Shown here: positions 44,631 to 53,399 of the stretch, one piece after another
How the letters are laid out: every line of letters starts with the position of its first letter
How positions within the stretch are numbered: the first letter of the stretch is position 1
From: an uncultured Planctomycetota bacterium
Lineage (GTDB): Bacteria > Planctomycetota > Phycisphaerae > UBA1845 > UTPLA1
Length of the DNA stretch: 64,000 nt
NCBI GenBank assembly: GCA_900696465.1
Contig: CAADGE010000022.1
Location: 186,001 to 250,000, forward strand
Direction of reading: 5' to 3'
Notes under the pieces: generated by a model
Database searches by the model: none
Told to the model about the DNA's origin: nothing
The model's input: the letters and a program-made list of their open reading frames with translations, nothing else
Translations under genes and position numbers: made by a program

Positions 44631-47600
44631 ATGATCCGTATCACGGATGGTTTCACGAAGAAACTTGTGCTGATGGGTGTGACGTTCCTCATGGCCGTCG
44701 GCGCCTATCTGGTCTTCACGCGCGAAGACCAGGCGACGCGCGTTGCGCCGAAGCAGGATGCCACCGAGGTCGTCCGCCGATTCGTCACCCGACCGGTCAC
44801 GTCGCAGCCGGTCGTTCAGAGCTTCACCGAGGCCGGTCTGAATTTCAGCCCCGGCGATCAGACCCGCGTGAAGATCTACGACGAGATCACCGGCCGGCTC
44901 AAGTACATCTTCGAGGCCAAGAGCTGGGAACCGGTTTCGGAATCGGACTATCGCCTGAAAGACCTGTCCATCCAGATTTACATGCCCCGCGGCGAGATCA
45001 CATACATTAACGCGGATGAGGCCGAGGTGACGCTTGCCCGGAAGACCGGCTCGCGCGTTGATCCCAAGCGCGGTCGCCTGTGGGGCAATGTCACCGTGAC
45101 GATCGATCGCACGACCGCCAAGTGGCGTGAGGAAAATCCCGAACTTGCTGAGCGCTACGCACACGCGGACGACCTGATTCACATCCATCTGCCGGAGGCC
45201 CGTTTCGACATGGACCGTGCCGAGCTGAAGGCCGACGGCGATGTGCTGGTGGACAGCGTCGAGGCCCGCATCGAGAAATGCCGCGGGCTTCTCGTACAGT
45301 GGGACCAGGTGGACAATCGGATTGATCTGCTCCGCTTCGAGCACGGCGGACGAATGATGCTGCGACGCGGAGGGCGCATGGTGGATTTTGCCATGCCCGG
45401 CACGGTGCGAGAAAGCCGGTCCGAGAGTGCGAAAGCAGCCGCATCCGGGGCACCGGGTTTTGCGCCAAAAGCCCAGGCGATGAAGCCGCTCTCCATCGAT
45501 GCGATCTCCACGGCTGAAGCGGCGGCGGAGATTCGACTGGAAGGCGGGCTGGTTTCCGCGAACCAGCCGAAGTCGATCAGCACCGCGGCGCGCACTACTC
45601 CATCGACCGAGCGAACGGTCTCATCCACTGAGCCCAACCAGCTTCGAAGCGAGAAAGAGCTGGCCAGCGCCGTCGGTGAGCTGAAGCGCGAGGCCCGATC
45701 GGCGACCTCCGGTGAACCCAGGGCACAGTCTCTTGTGGACGACGCCCTTGCCCGATCACACGGCCGTGTGCATACATATCGCGCCGTTTTTGAGAATCAG
45801 GTCGTGGTCGAGCAACTCGACGGACTTCGAACCATCGGCAAGGTCGAGGCCGATCAGTTGGAGGTCAACTTCGATTTCGGCAAGAAACAGCGCGGCATGG
45901 CCTCCGGCAGATCGCCCTCGCAGGATGAGAAGCCCGAGGGCGCGCCGACGGACCACTCCGTGACTGCGAATGCTTCGCAGGTTGATCCCTCGAAGGCGGC
46001 AGGCGGTCGGCCCGCGGCGTTAACGCCGTCACCTGCTCCGTCTCTGGCGGACGATCCCACGAAGCTGGTGCTCACCTGGAACGGTCCGCTCGAGATGCGC
46101 CCGATCTGGTCCGCAGGCGGAGAGCCCCCGACAGGCGAGCGATTCGACGTCGTCGCCATCGGCAACCCGGTACGGCTCATGAGCGCGCAAGGCACGCAGA
46201 GCAGTCCGGGCAAGGTGGCTCGTGCGGCCTGCGATCAGTTGGTGTATCGCCACGAACGCAGACAGGCGTGGATGGCCGGACGGGACGATCGACCGGTGCA
46301 GATTCACGTGGACGACTCCGGTCGTCTCGTCGGCCGCGAGGTCTTCTTCGATCAGCAGCGCGGGCTCGGGCGCGTCGAGGGGCCGGGCACGATGTCTGAT
46401 GACCGCGGTTCGGATTCCGACGTCGGGTCGGATTCGACGATCTTCGCGGCGACTTCCGATCTGGTATCAAAGGCATCGGGCGAAGATGGCTCCGTCCGAA
46501 ATCGCGACCCGGTGCTGATCAAGTGGTCGCGCGGAGTGGACTTCGAGCTGGGCTCTCGCCGCGTCGAAGCGCTGAATGCCGCTACGGGAATGCGGGAAGA
46601 GAAGAACAAGGAGTTTCTCCGTCGGGCCTGGTTCCACGGTGATGTGAGCATTCGACAGGGGGATGAACGACTCGTCGGCGACGAGGTTGCGGTCACCTTC
46701 GGCTCGCCTCGATCCGGTGAGGACGTCGCCGATCATATTTCGCACCTGAGTATGAGCGGTAAGGTTCGCCTGGAACGCGGCGACGACGTCCTGGCCGGTG
46801 AGCGGCTCGATGTACAGATGACCGTCACGTCGGACGGTAAAAACCTGCCGAAAGTCGTGGACGCCGCAGGTGATGTGTTGGCCCGGCAGGCGGATCGGGA
46901 AATCCGCGCGGAGGAGATGCACGTTGAGATGACGACCATCATGGGCGAGCCGCGACCATCGCCGGATGGAACGACGATGCTTCCGGGACGTTCGCGCGTC
47001 GGCATCGATCGCATGGATGCCCGTGGTGACGTGCTCGTGCGCGACCCTTCGCAGAATCTCAAGATCAGCCGGGCCGAATCACTGGTTGCCTCCATGCGCA
47101 ACGGCAATGAACTTGTGCGGGCGACGATCCTGGGCAAGTCGCCGGAGGGCAGGGCTCGCGCGCGATTCGGTGATGTTGCCATGCACGGTCACCGTATTGA
47201 GATCGACATGGACGAGCAGGCCATCGAGGTGCCCGGTCCCGGTGTGGCTTTTTCACGTACGACTGAAGACTTCGGCGGCCGCAAACTCAGCGAGCCCACA
47301 ATCGTGCGCACAACATGGCGGGATCGCATGGAGTTTCACCTGGCGAGGAACTACGGCGTCTTCCTGGGAGGCGTGGTCAGCCGCACGGACAATTTCTCCC
47401 TGACCAGCAGCAAGCTGACCGTGCGTTTCGCAAAGGCGCCGCCGGCAGCGCCGCGGTCAAAATCGAGGGAGTTTTCCCCCCTACGTCTGATTGCCGCCAC
47501 TCGCGAGGAGGCGGCCTACGTGGACGCTATTGCATCGCCGAGTGTGGTGGCGGCTTACACGACGATCCGCCTTCTCTGGGGCATCCCGCAGGGCCGGCTT

Positions 47601-48497
47601 CTTGGCAGATTTGCCGGTCTGGGTGACGAGCGCAAAGGTCGTGACTCGATTGCGTACGCCTCGATCAGCGGGGAGCGCAAGCAGCCGGTCTATCTGGTTG
47701 CCGAGGGCAATGCCGAGGCGCTCAGTACAGAGCACGGACCACGCACGCGTCTCGGCACGCGCGGGCGACTGCTCTCGCGCATGCGCATCGCGGCCGACCA
47801 GATTGCCGTGGACCTTTCCGCGCAGCAGATGAACATTCCCTGTAAAGGGTCGCTGCTCATCGAGGATTACCAGTTTGACCCGCGCGAGCGAAAGGCCGAA
47901 TCCATGGCGTCCAGCGCCGCGGGTTCTCCGATGATGAGCAGTCTGCGCAGCGAAGGGCCCAGCCAGACGGCCGTCACCTGGACCAACTCGATGGATTACT
48001 TCGTGGATCGTAATCTCGTCGTCTTTGATCGAGACGTCACCATGGCCCATCGCAGCGGACGCGAGATGGTCATGCAGGGTGAACTGGCCACGGCGATGGG
48101 TATCGATCCCGACCAGATGCTTCGCCTCGGTAAGGGCCGTATCGCTACGCTTCGCGCGGGCAACCTGCTGCTGGAATTCAAGACCCCGCGCAGCCAGCGC
48201 GGCAAGGAGCGCGGTGCCGAGGACACCATGCGCGCCACCGATCTTCAGCGGCTCATTGCCAAGGGCTCGGTCTTCATGCGCGAAGACACACGCAGCTTGA
48301 CCGGCGAGCATTTGCAGTACATGGCCGAATCCGGCGAAGTGCGCGTCGAAGGCGGGCCGGGTTTTGAAGCGACCATCATGGAGGAAGAAGAGACTGCCGG
48401 CCGCTTCATGATGTGGCGGGGGCCGGTACTCACGTGGGATCGCATCACCGGTCGAATCGAGGCACCCAAGGCGGCGGTGCGCACGAGTCGTCGCTGA
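44631..48497 (+). CDS. Giant LptC/LptA-like LPS-transport bridge protein
   Basis: A 1288-residue protein with one N-terminal transmembrane helix (11-29, KLVLMGVTFLMAVGAYLVF) and a long periplasmic part. The first 240 residues resemble LptC ('RLKYIFEAKSWEPVSESDYRL', 'LSIQIYMPRGEITYINADEAE' openings). Beyond them at least six OstA/LptA-type beta units recur with patterns such as 'G.V.V......I.AD.L.V......I' (for example 'HGDVSIRQGDERLVGDEV', 'MSGKVRLERGDDVLAGERL', 'ARGDVLVRDPSQNLKISRAE' and 'AKGSVFMREDTRSLTGEHL'). Two low-complexity linkers (about 260-390 and 425-480) interrupt them. LptC and LptA together are about 380 residues, so this could form a single-chain bridge from inner to outer membrane. 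Placement directly after kdsC fits. Homology is by eye and needs structure prediction. Confidence 0.72.
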   Translation: MIRITDGFTKKLVLMGVTFLMAVGAYLVFTREDQATRVAPKQDATEVVRRFVTRPVTSQPVVQSFTEAGLNFSPGDQTRVKIYDEITGRLKYIFEAKSWEPVSESDYRLKDLSIQIYMPRGEITYINADEAEVTLARKTGSRVDPKRGRLWGNVTVTIDRTTAKWREENPELAERYAHADDLIHIHLPEARFDMDRAELKADGDVLVDSVEARIEKCRGLLVQWDQVDNRIDLLRFEHGGRMMLRRGGRMVDFAMPGTVRESRSESAKAAASGAPGFAPKAQAMKPLSIDAISTAEAAAEIRLEGGLVSANQPKSISTAARTTPSTERTVSSTEPNQLRSEKELASAVGELKREARSATSGEPRAQSLVDDALARSHGRVHTYRAVFENQVVVEQLDGLRTIGKVEADQLEVNFDFGKKQRGMASGRSPSQDEKPEGAPTDHSVTANASQVDPSKAAGGRPAALTPSPAPSLADDPTKLVLTWNGPLEMRPIWSAGGEPPTGERFDVVAIGNPVRLMSAQGTQSSPGKVARAACDQLVYRHERRQAWMAGRDDRPVQIHVDDSGRLVGREVFFDQQRGLGRVEGPGTMSDDRGSDSDVGSDSTIFAATSDLVSKASGEDGSVRNRDPVLIKWSRGVDFELGSRRVEALNAATGMREEKNKEFLRRAWFHGDVSIRQGDERLVGDEVAVTFGSPRSGEDVADHISHLSMSGKVRLERGDDVLAGERLDVQMTVTSDGKNLPKVVDAAGDVLARQADREIRAEEMHVEMTTIMGEPRPSPDGTTMLPGRSRVGIDRMDARGDVLVRDPSQNLKISRAESLVASMRNGNELVRATILGKSPEGRARARFGDVAMHGHRIEIDMDEQAIEVPGPGVAFSRTTEDFGGRKLSEPTIVRTTWRDRMEFHLARNYGVFLGGVVSRTDNFSLTSSKLTVRFAKAPPAAPRSKSREFSPLRLIAATREEAAYVDAIASPSVVAAYTTIRLLWGIPQGRLLGRFAGLGDERKGRDSIAYASISGERKQPVYLVAEGNAEALSTEHGPRTRLGTRGRLLSRMRIAADQIAVDLSAQQMNIPCKGSLLIEDYQFDPRERKAESMASSAAGSPMMSSLRSEGPSQTAVTWTNSMDYFVDRNLVVFDRDVTMAHRSGREMVMQGELATAMGIDPDQMLRLGKGRIATLRAGNLLLEFKTPRSQRGKERGAEDTMRATDLQRLIAKGSVFMREDTRSLTGEHLQYMAESGEVRVEGGPGFEATIMEEEETAGRFMMWRGPVLTWDRITGRIEAPKAAVRTSRR

Positions 48498-48900
48498 CAC
48501 GTCAACAGGCGAGCGGCGACTCGGCTGGAGGTCGGCGCACACGCTTCAAAAAACTCCGCGCCGGGACTTGCCTTTGCGGTCCTCGGGGGAAGAATCGTAC
48601 GAGAGGCCTGAGCCGGACCGGGAAGTCGCCGGGCACCAACCGATTGCGTGTGCCGCTGGATTCTAAGTACGGCGACTTTCAGAACGGTCCGGCACCTGTC
48701 GGCAGCATCGCCTCTGGCGATGCTGAGGGCAACGGGCACTGCGGCGTTCTCGTTCGAAGCGCCGCAACCATGAGCGCGGAACTCGCACTTCGCAAGCTCA
48801 ATGTGTCCTCTTCATTCAGCGCTCGTCACAGCCGAACAGCGGCTGCTGCGGCGCGTTATTCGAGATCGAAGCGGAGCGGGTAAGCATGAAGCGGCGGCGG

Positions 48901-49446
48901 TCTTGCACCACGCCTGCGCGAAGTCTGCATGCCGCGAGAGGATGATGATGCAATTCGGCAAACTTCATCATGTGCAACGGATCGGTGGGGGGCGCAGTTG
49001 TTGGGCTTCTTTCCTCCGATCGGGTGGTCGCGAGATGTGGCGGCGGATCGGTGCGGTTCGTGTTGTGGAGTGGGGATCGACCCGCACCAGCCGTAAACAT
49101 CTCGCGACCCCTGGCAGGAGGGCGATCATGAACAGGCAGGGAGGGGAGCCAGCGTGCAACGGCGGCGGGAGCGAGGGGTACAGGGGGGCTCCCGCCGCCC
49201 GGAGATACCGGCGCGGGGCGTCCGGAGAAAACGCAACCGGCGGTGAAAGAAGCCGGCCGGCGTCGAAGCGCGACCTGACAATGGCTCGCCCGCGCTTCGA
49301 ATGAGTCGGCATTCGGCGCTTTCCGCGAGGGGCGAAGGCCGGTTGCGATAACGTGAAGCCGCGTTTGACTTCGGGGAGAGGCAACGCGACTTCACCGGGC
49401 AGGCCGTGGTGGAACGCGGGAGTTCACCACGGCCGCCGCTATTTTT
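48901..49446 (+). ncRNA. Candidate structured non-coding RNA ending at a terminator
   Basis: No plausible protein lies between 48498 and 49525. On the plus strand successive perfect stems occur: ATGATGA/TCATCAT (48942-48971), GATCGG/CCGATC (48981-49021), a 13-pair closing stem GGTCGCGAGATGT/ACATCTCGCGACC (49026-49109) around a 58-base domain with an inner GGTGCGG/CCGCACC helix, a 12-pair stem (49161-49172 with 49188-49199), TCGAAGCGCG/CGCGCTTCGA (49263-49300), GAAG-GCGTT/AACGC-CTTC (49355-49393) and the terminator-like stem at 49402. Their density exceeds that of nearby coding DNA. RNase P, tmRNA, SRP and 6S motifs were looked for and not found. It may be an independent RNA or the 3' end of the preceding transcript; the left boundary is uncertain. 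Confidence 0.45.
49402..49446 (+). terminator. Rho-independent-type terminator
   Basis: GGCCGTGGTG-G-AAC (49402-49415) pairs with GTT-CACCACGGCC (49422-49434) around a six-base loop: 13 pairs with one bulged G. TTTTT follows at 49442-49446 after seven bases, slightly further than in classic terminators. The polarity of the U-tract fits a plus-strand transcript coming from the left. Confidence 0.55.
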
Positions 49447-49525
49447 ACGAAACGTAGCGTGTTCGTTTTTACACGCTGCAAGATTCATGCGTTGACGAAT
49501 CGATTGGGCTGGACGATCTGCCGAG

Positions 49526-50320
49526 TCAGGATAAGTACTTCACGAACTCAGCACGGGCCTGGGAGAACTCTGCGACGGGATTGCGGCTCGTCGTGCGCGT
49601 CAGAATGATATCACCTGAAAACCCCGCCTCGATGAGGGTCGCCAGAAATACGGCTGGGTTGAGCTGCCCCTCGCCCAGCGCGACTTCGTAACCGACCGTG
49701 CCGGCCGCGCCGGCGACGGCGTCACGTGCCCGGACAAGTCCGATCCGCCCCGGCAGGGCCTCGGCGACGTGATGCGGGTCTTCTCCCTGCATGATCATGG
49801 CGCCCGAATCGCAGCAGGCCTTGAGATAGGGACAGTTGATCTCCGTCAGGATTCGATTGAGCACCGGAGACGCGATGCCGGCGCTTTCAATGCAGACAAT
49901 AATCCCCAGTCGATCCGCGTCGTCGGCCATCTGCGTCAGGCACTCGCGGAGGCGCTCACGGTCGCCCACCGAGGGATCACGGGCGATTGGCCCAAACGTA
50001 GTGGAGACGACGGGAACATTCAGATCGCGGGCGAAGCCGATGATTCGCCGCATGGAGTCGAGGCGTCGTTCGCCTTCAAAGGGGTCATGGTAGCCCCGCC
50101 CGCTCGACGGACCTCGCAGACTGGCCAGCCGCAGGCCCAGGTCTCCCAGGTGTTTGAGCAGATGTCTTCGGCCGGTGGAACTCAGTTCGGACGGGCTGAT
50201 CGGACCGCTGACTGCCGAGATGTCGATAGCGCCGAAACCCAGCGTCCGTGCCTGCTGCATCGCCGCCTTGGGCTCTTGCCTGAGATCGTCCAGACAGATG
50301 GCAAGTTTGGGCTTTTCCAT
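49526..50320 (-). CDS. Sugar phosphate isomerase/epimerase family TIM barrel
   Basis: A 264-residue protein of the xylose isomerase-like/AP endonuclease 2 TIM-barrel superfamily. It starts 'MEKPKLAICLDDLRQEPKAAM' (opening) and has the strand-end metal ligands expected of the fold: Glu in VCIESAG, Asp in KACCDSGAMI, and the RARD segment, ending with 'AGFSGDIILTRTT'. Members isomerise or epimerise sugars or inositols, but the substrate cannot be read from sequence. Residues usually at the last metal site (a Glu on strand 8) are not clear, since the end reads ILTRTT. No sugar genes are adjacent. Its 3' end faces the structured region at 48.9-49.4 kb. Confidence 0.78.
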   Translation of the reverse strand: MEKPKLAICLDDLRQEPKAAMQQARTLGFGAIDISAVSGPISPSELSSTGRRHLLKHLGDLGLRLASLRGPSSGRGYHDPFEGERRLDSMRRIIGFARDLNVPVVSTTFGPIARDPSVGDRERLRECLTQMADDADRLGIIVCIESAGIASPVLNRILTEINCPYLKACCDSGAMIMQGEDPHHVAEALPGRIGLVRARDAVAGAAGTVGYEVALGEGQLNPAVFLATLIEAGFSGDIILTRTTSRNPVAEFSQARAEFVKYLS

Positions 50321-50551
50321 GCGTCGTGCTCACCCGGGAACCGGGGACCAGAATCGGGTTCGCTGCCTTCCGGCCGTCGATCGGTGGATTGTACCACACG
50401 GCATGCCTGTGGTAGCACGCACATCCCCGTGGTGAGTCGGCCGTTGACAGGCAGCGGGAGGCCGCAAGAATCGATCTGGTTTTTCGTTGTTCTCAGGGTA
50501 CGGGTGATCGCGCCGGCGACTGCCCTTTATGCAAGGAAGGAGTTACAGATT

Positions 50552-50989
50552 ATGTCCGAAACTCGTATTTCACGTTCAAAGGCATGGTTCATCGTCGCCG
50601 CCGTGGCCGTTACGGCTGCGGGAATGCTAATGTCCGCACAGGCCCAGTCGCCCGGCGCCGCCGGCAGCGCGGCGCCTGCTTTCAAGCCGGCGCAGCCGCT
50701 CGAACAGATGATGGAGGGGCAGAACAAGCTTTTCAAGGAAGTTCGAGCAGGCATCTTGGAACAGACCTGGAAAGAAGCAACGCTCTCGGCGTGGATTCTC
50801 GCCGAAATGGCAAACGCGAATCAGTATCAGCATGACGATGCGGAGTACCGAAAAATGGCTTCGAAGATGTCGGAGCAGTGCGTGGAGCTGGCGAAGCTTC
50901 TGAAGAACAAGGATGAGGAAGGCGCGAGGCGACAGGTCAGTGCAATCGGCCAGACCTGTCAGGCCTGCCACGACAAGTACAAGAAGTAG
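50552..50989 (+). CDS. Cytochrome c'-like protein (CxxCH at C-terminus)
   Basis: A 145-residue exported haem protein. The signal peptide (to about 31, SAQAQ) is followed by an alanine/proline-rich linker and a four-helix region with charged helices ('EQMMEGQNKLFKEVRAGILE' opening, 'DAEYRKMASKMSEQCVELAKL'). The haem motif CQACH is at residues 136-140, five residues from the end, as in the cytochrome c'/c556 group. Length fits (130-150). Likely functions are electron transfer or gas binding in the periplasm. Haem would be attached by the ResB-CcsA protein of this window, with thiols kept reduced by DsbD. The ribosome site AAGGAAGGAG lies nine bases before the ATG; longer in-frame extension is antisense to the TIM-barrel gene and was rejected. 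Confidence 0.85.
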   Translation: MSETRISRSKAWFIVAAVAVTAAGMLMSAQAQSPGAAGSAAPAFKPAQPLEQMMEGQNKLFKEVRAGILEQTWKEATLSAWILAEMANANQYQHDDAEYRKMASKMSEQCVELAKLLKNKDEEGARRQVSAIGQTCQACHDKYKK

Positions 50990-51067
50990 TGTCGACGCAT
51001 TCAGGCCACGATGCGTGCGCGCGCAGATCATCGTACTGCGAAGTCAAACTCAGTAACGGATCAGGGA

Positions 51068-52078
51068 TCAGAGACTGGTCTTGCGACCGGGTGAATTGTT
51101 CACGGCGTCGTACTGGCGGCTGACCACAGCGGCAAAGAGCGGATCGTCAGCCGCGATGAACTGGCCGCGTGTAGCCGAGGAGATGGCCGACAGGTCGCTC
51201 TGGCCGGCGGCTTCGCCGAGTGCGATGACATTGACCACGGCGCCGGTCTGCTCGGCCGAGCGTACAAGCACGCGAAGTTCTTCCTGGCTGAGCTTCCTGG
51301 CGAGGACAAGGAAGAGTTGATCCGTGTACCAGCCAGAGGCCATTGAGAGGGCTGCGGACAGATCGGTCCTGCCTGCGGTCAGCTTCGTGTTGAGCGTCGG
51401 CATCAGATCGCCGGTGGGCTCCATGACCTCGTTCAGGTATTTACCTTCTTCGGCCAAGGCCTGAACGATGCCGACCCGCCGGGTTCCCGCAGGGATGGCT
51501 GCGTTGACCGAGTTGGTCAGGAAGGCGAGATTCTCGATGTAGGGCGCCATGGACTCGTGGCCGTCTACGACGTATGCGACGGTATTGCCGGTAAGGCGAA
51601 TGCCGAAGTAGTGCGTCATCGGATCGGCCGTCAGCGCTGCAATGGCTTCTTCGGAGAGATGATCCGGCAGCTTCGGTGCGGGTTGCATGGCGACCGGAGC
51701 GTGGACAGAGGTCGGCGCTTCACGATAGAAGGCGACATAGAAGGCCGGTGCCGCAACCGCAAACACGAGGACAACCACGGCAGCGGTCAGACGCATCGGA
51801 GCATTCCATCGGCGAGCGGGCGACGCCGTCGCATGGCGGACAGATGGTGCAGAGACACGAGCCGCTACAGGAGTGACCTCATCGGCCAGTGGCGGCCGCG
51901 CGGGTCGAGATGCTCTCGAAGCCGCGCTTCGTTGCGCGTCGAGAGAAATAACACCTGAACTGGAGCCGGGCACCTGAAGCATGGTGCGACAGTGACGGCA
52001 CCGGCAGTGCGCACCGGCAAACGCATCCTCGAGGACGAGGACTCGTCCGCATTGCGTACATTTCAGGTGCAGCGGCAT
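51068..52078 (-). CDS. Zinc-ribbon and VWA-like membrane protein
   Basis: A 336-residue protein. A zinc ribbon with pairs CTQC (7/10) and CRHC (27/30) opens it, followed by a proline/alanine/arginine-rich linker, a single transmembrane helix (about 94-114, 'LTAAVVVLVFAVAAPAFYVAF') and a C-terminal domain resembling von Willebrand A: 'NTVAYVVDGHESMAPYIENL' in strand 1, 'AGTRRVGIVQAL', 'GRTDLSAALSMASGWYTDQLFLVLA'. The metal site normally D-x-S-x-S reads D-G-H-E-S, so one ligand is changed. The start at 52078 was chosen because the zinc ribbon begins there; 19 upstream codons are weak. A family of similar proteins is found in planctomycetes, and their role is not known. Confidence 0.66.
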   Translation of the reverse strand: MPLHLKCTQCGRVLVLEDAFAGAHCRCRHCRTMLQVPGSSSGVISLDAQRSAASRASRPARPPLADEVTPVAARVSAPSVRHATASPARRWNAPMRLTAAVVVLVFAVAAPAFYVAFYREAPTSVHAPVAMQPAPKLPDHLSEEAIAALTADPMTHYFGIRLTGNTVAYVVDGHESMAPYIENLAFLTNSVNAAIPAGTRRVGIVQALAEEGKYLNEVMEPTGDLMPTLNTKLTAGRTDLSAALSMASGWYTDQLFLVLARKLSQEELRVLVRSAEQTGAVVNVIALGEAAGQSDLSAISSATRGQFIAADDPLFAAVVSRQYDAVNNSPGRKTSL

Positions 52079-52228
52079 TGATCCGCTCCCAACAGATACC
52101 ACCCAGGACGAGACCTTCACCGTGCAGAACTGCACGCCGCCAATGGATTATACGCTGCAGCGGATGTGTCGGATCGCTGCATGCAATGAATTGCCGATGC
52201 GAAAGCCATGGCGGCAGATCGGCTTAGC

Positions 52229-53242
52229 TCATCCCTCAGACTGCCAAATATACAGGAAAACAGGCCTTTTTGTCCAGTAAAAAGGCACCTGTACATTTAT
52301 TAAATTGATCGTCCAGGCACCAGGATGGGCGGGAGTCTGAGCGTAGATATTTGGCTTCCAGCCCAACGGGCGAATGTAACGGACGGTGTGAGCTGCCTTT
52401 ATGTTCGCTCGAGATTTCGCTGCCTCGATTGCATCGTGGAGCGTACCGATCCGATCGATCAGGCCTGCCTCCAGGGCCTGTTCTGCAATGTAAACTCTTC
52501 CATCAGCAAGAGTTAATACCTTTTCGCGCGCCAGTTTGGGGCGCCCCGCACAGACGACATCCACAAACTGGCCGAAGAAATTATCCACCAAACCCTGAAA
52601 AATTTTTCGCTCGTCGGGTCGCATCTCGCGAAGCGGGCTGCCGGTGTCCTTGTACGGTCCGGACTTGATCGCATCGGCCGAGATGCCCAGTTTGGCCATC
52701 GTGTTGGAGACGTCGATCATTTGCATGATCACACCGATCGAGCCCGTGACGGTCGTTCGCTGTGCGATGATCTCATCCGCGGCGCAGGCGAGGTAATAGC
52801 CACCGCTGGCTGCAACATCCTGAAAATACGCCACCACGGGCTTGCCGGTCTTCTTCTTGAAGGCACTGATTTCTTCGTAAAGCGTGTCGCTGGCAGTCAC
52901 GGTACCGCCGGGCGAATTGATCCGCAGTACGACGGCCTTGACGCGTGAATCCGACGCGGCTGCGGCGAGATTTTCGACCGCTAGCGAGACCGGATGTTCG
53001 CCTTCGGAGAAGAGGCGCGGTTCGTAGGCATTCATCAGGATGCCGGAAATCTCAATCAGCGCGATACGGTCACTCACCCAGCCCGGGTCACGCAGAACGA
53101 CCTGCTCGCGCAACGTCTGGTCGGCGGGGATCGGCGTGATCTTGAACCCTCCTGACGGCCCACAACCGAAGTCAAGCCCGAGGAGGGCAAGCATCAGAGT
53201 CAAACGGAGCGTCATCAGCTTAATCTTGTTGAATGCTTTCAC
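52229..53242 (-). CDS. sppA: Signal peptide peptidase SppA-type protease
   Basis: A 337-residue S49 serine protease that digests leftover signal peptides and other membrane-bound fragments. The start is the GTG at 53242 with a GGGAGG ribosome site five bases before it; the ATG at 53215 is an alternative. An N-terminal hydrophobic segment ends in GLDFGC, possibly a weak lipobox. The S49 core has 'VVLRINSPGGTVTASDTLYEE' (opening), the nucleophile in DVAASGGYYLACAAD, 'VTGSIGVIMQ', and the lysine base in 'AIKSGPYKDTGSPLR'. It is the short single-domain form, like SppA of Gram-positives. The C-terminus after 'AIEAAKSRANI' carries about 60 extra residues, ending in an aromatic-rich stretch. Confidence 0.9.
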   Translation of the reverse strand: MKAFNKIKLMTLRLTLMLALLGLDFGCGPSGGFKITPIPADQTLREQVVLRDPGWVSDRIALIEISGILMNAYEPRLFSEGEHPVSLAVENLAAAASDSRVKAVVLRINSPGGTVTASDTLYEEISAFKKKTGKPVVAYFQDVAASGGYYLACAADEIIAQRTTVTGSIGVIMQMIDVSNTMAKLGISADAIKSGPYKDTGSPLREMRPDERKIFQGLVDNFFGQFVDVVCAGRPKLAREKVLTLADGRVYIAEQALEAGLIDRIGTLHDAIEAAKSRANIKAAHTVRYIRPLGWKPNIYAQTPAHPGAWTINLINVQVPFYWTKRPVFLYIWQSEG

Positions 53243-53399
53243 GTCGACCTCCCTTATTCTGAAATTAATCGAGCTTTCGGGATCATAAATAACGAGCATA
53301 TCCGTTAAGATGAAGATTGTCTGCCAACGAAGTGTTCAGCCATCAATGGGGGGTATCCGACCATACCCGGGGATTCTTAACCACAGGCAGGAGTTGTCG

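Noticed and set aside
48990-49030. RNase P RNA, because the minus strand reads GGAGGAAAG near 49013
   Set aside because: The conserved GAGGAAAGUCC core diverges after seven bases, and the matching P4 3' strand (ACAGAA region) is absent.
48801-49304. A plus-strand 167-residue open frame in the structured gap
   Set aside because: Its translation is basic and aperiodic, without ribosome site or domain; it crosses the perfect stems seen at DNA level.
49769-50551. N-terminal extension of the cytochrome frame by 261 codons
   Set aside because: It is antisense to the TIM-barrel gene; the strong AAGGAAGGAG site and signal peptide place the start at 50552.
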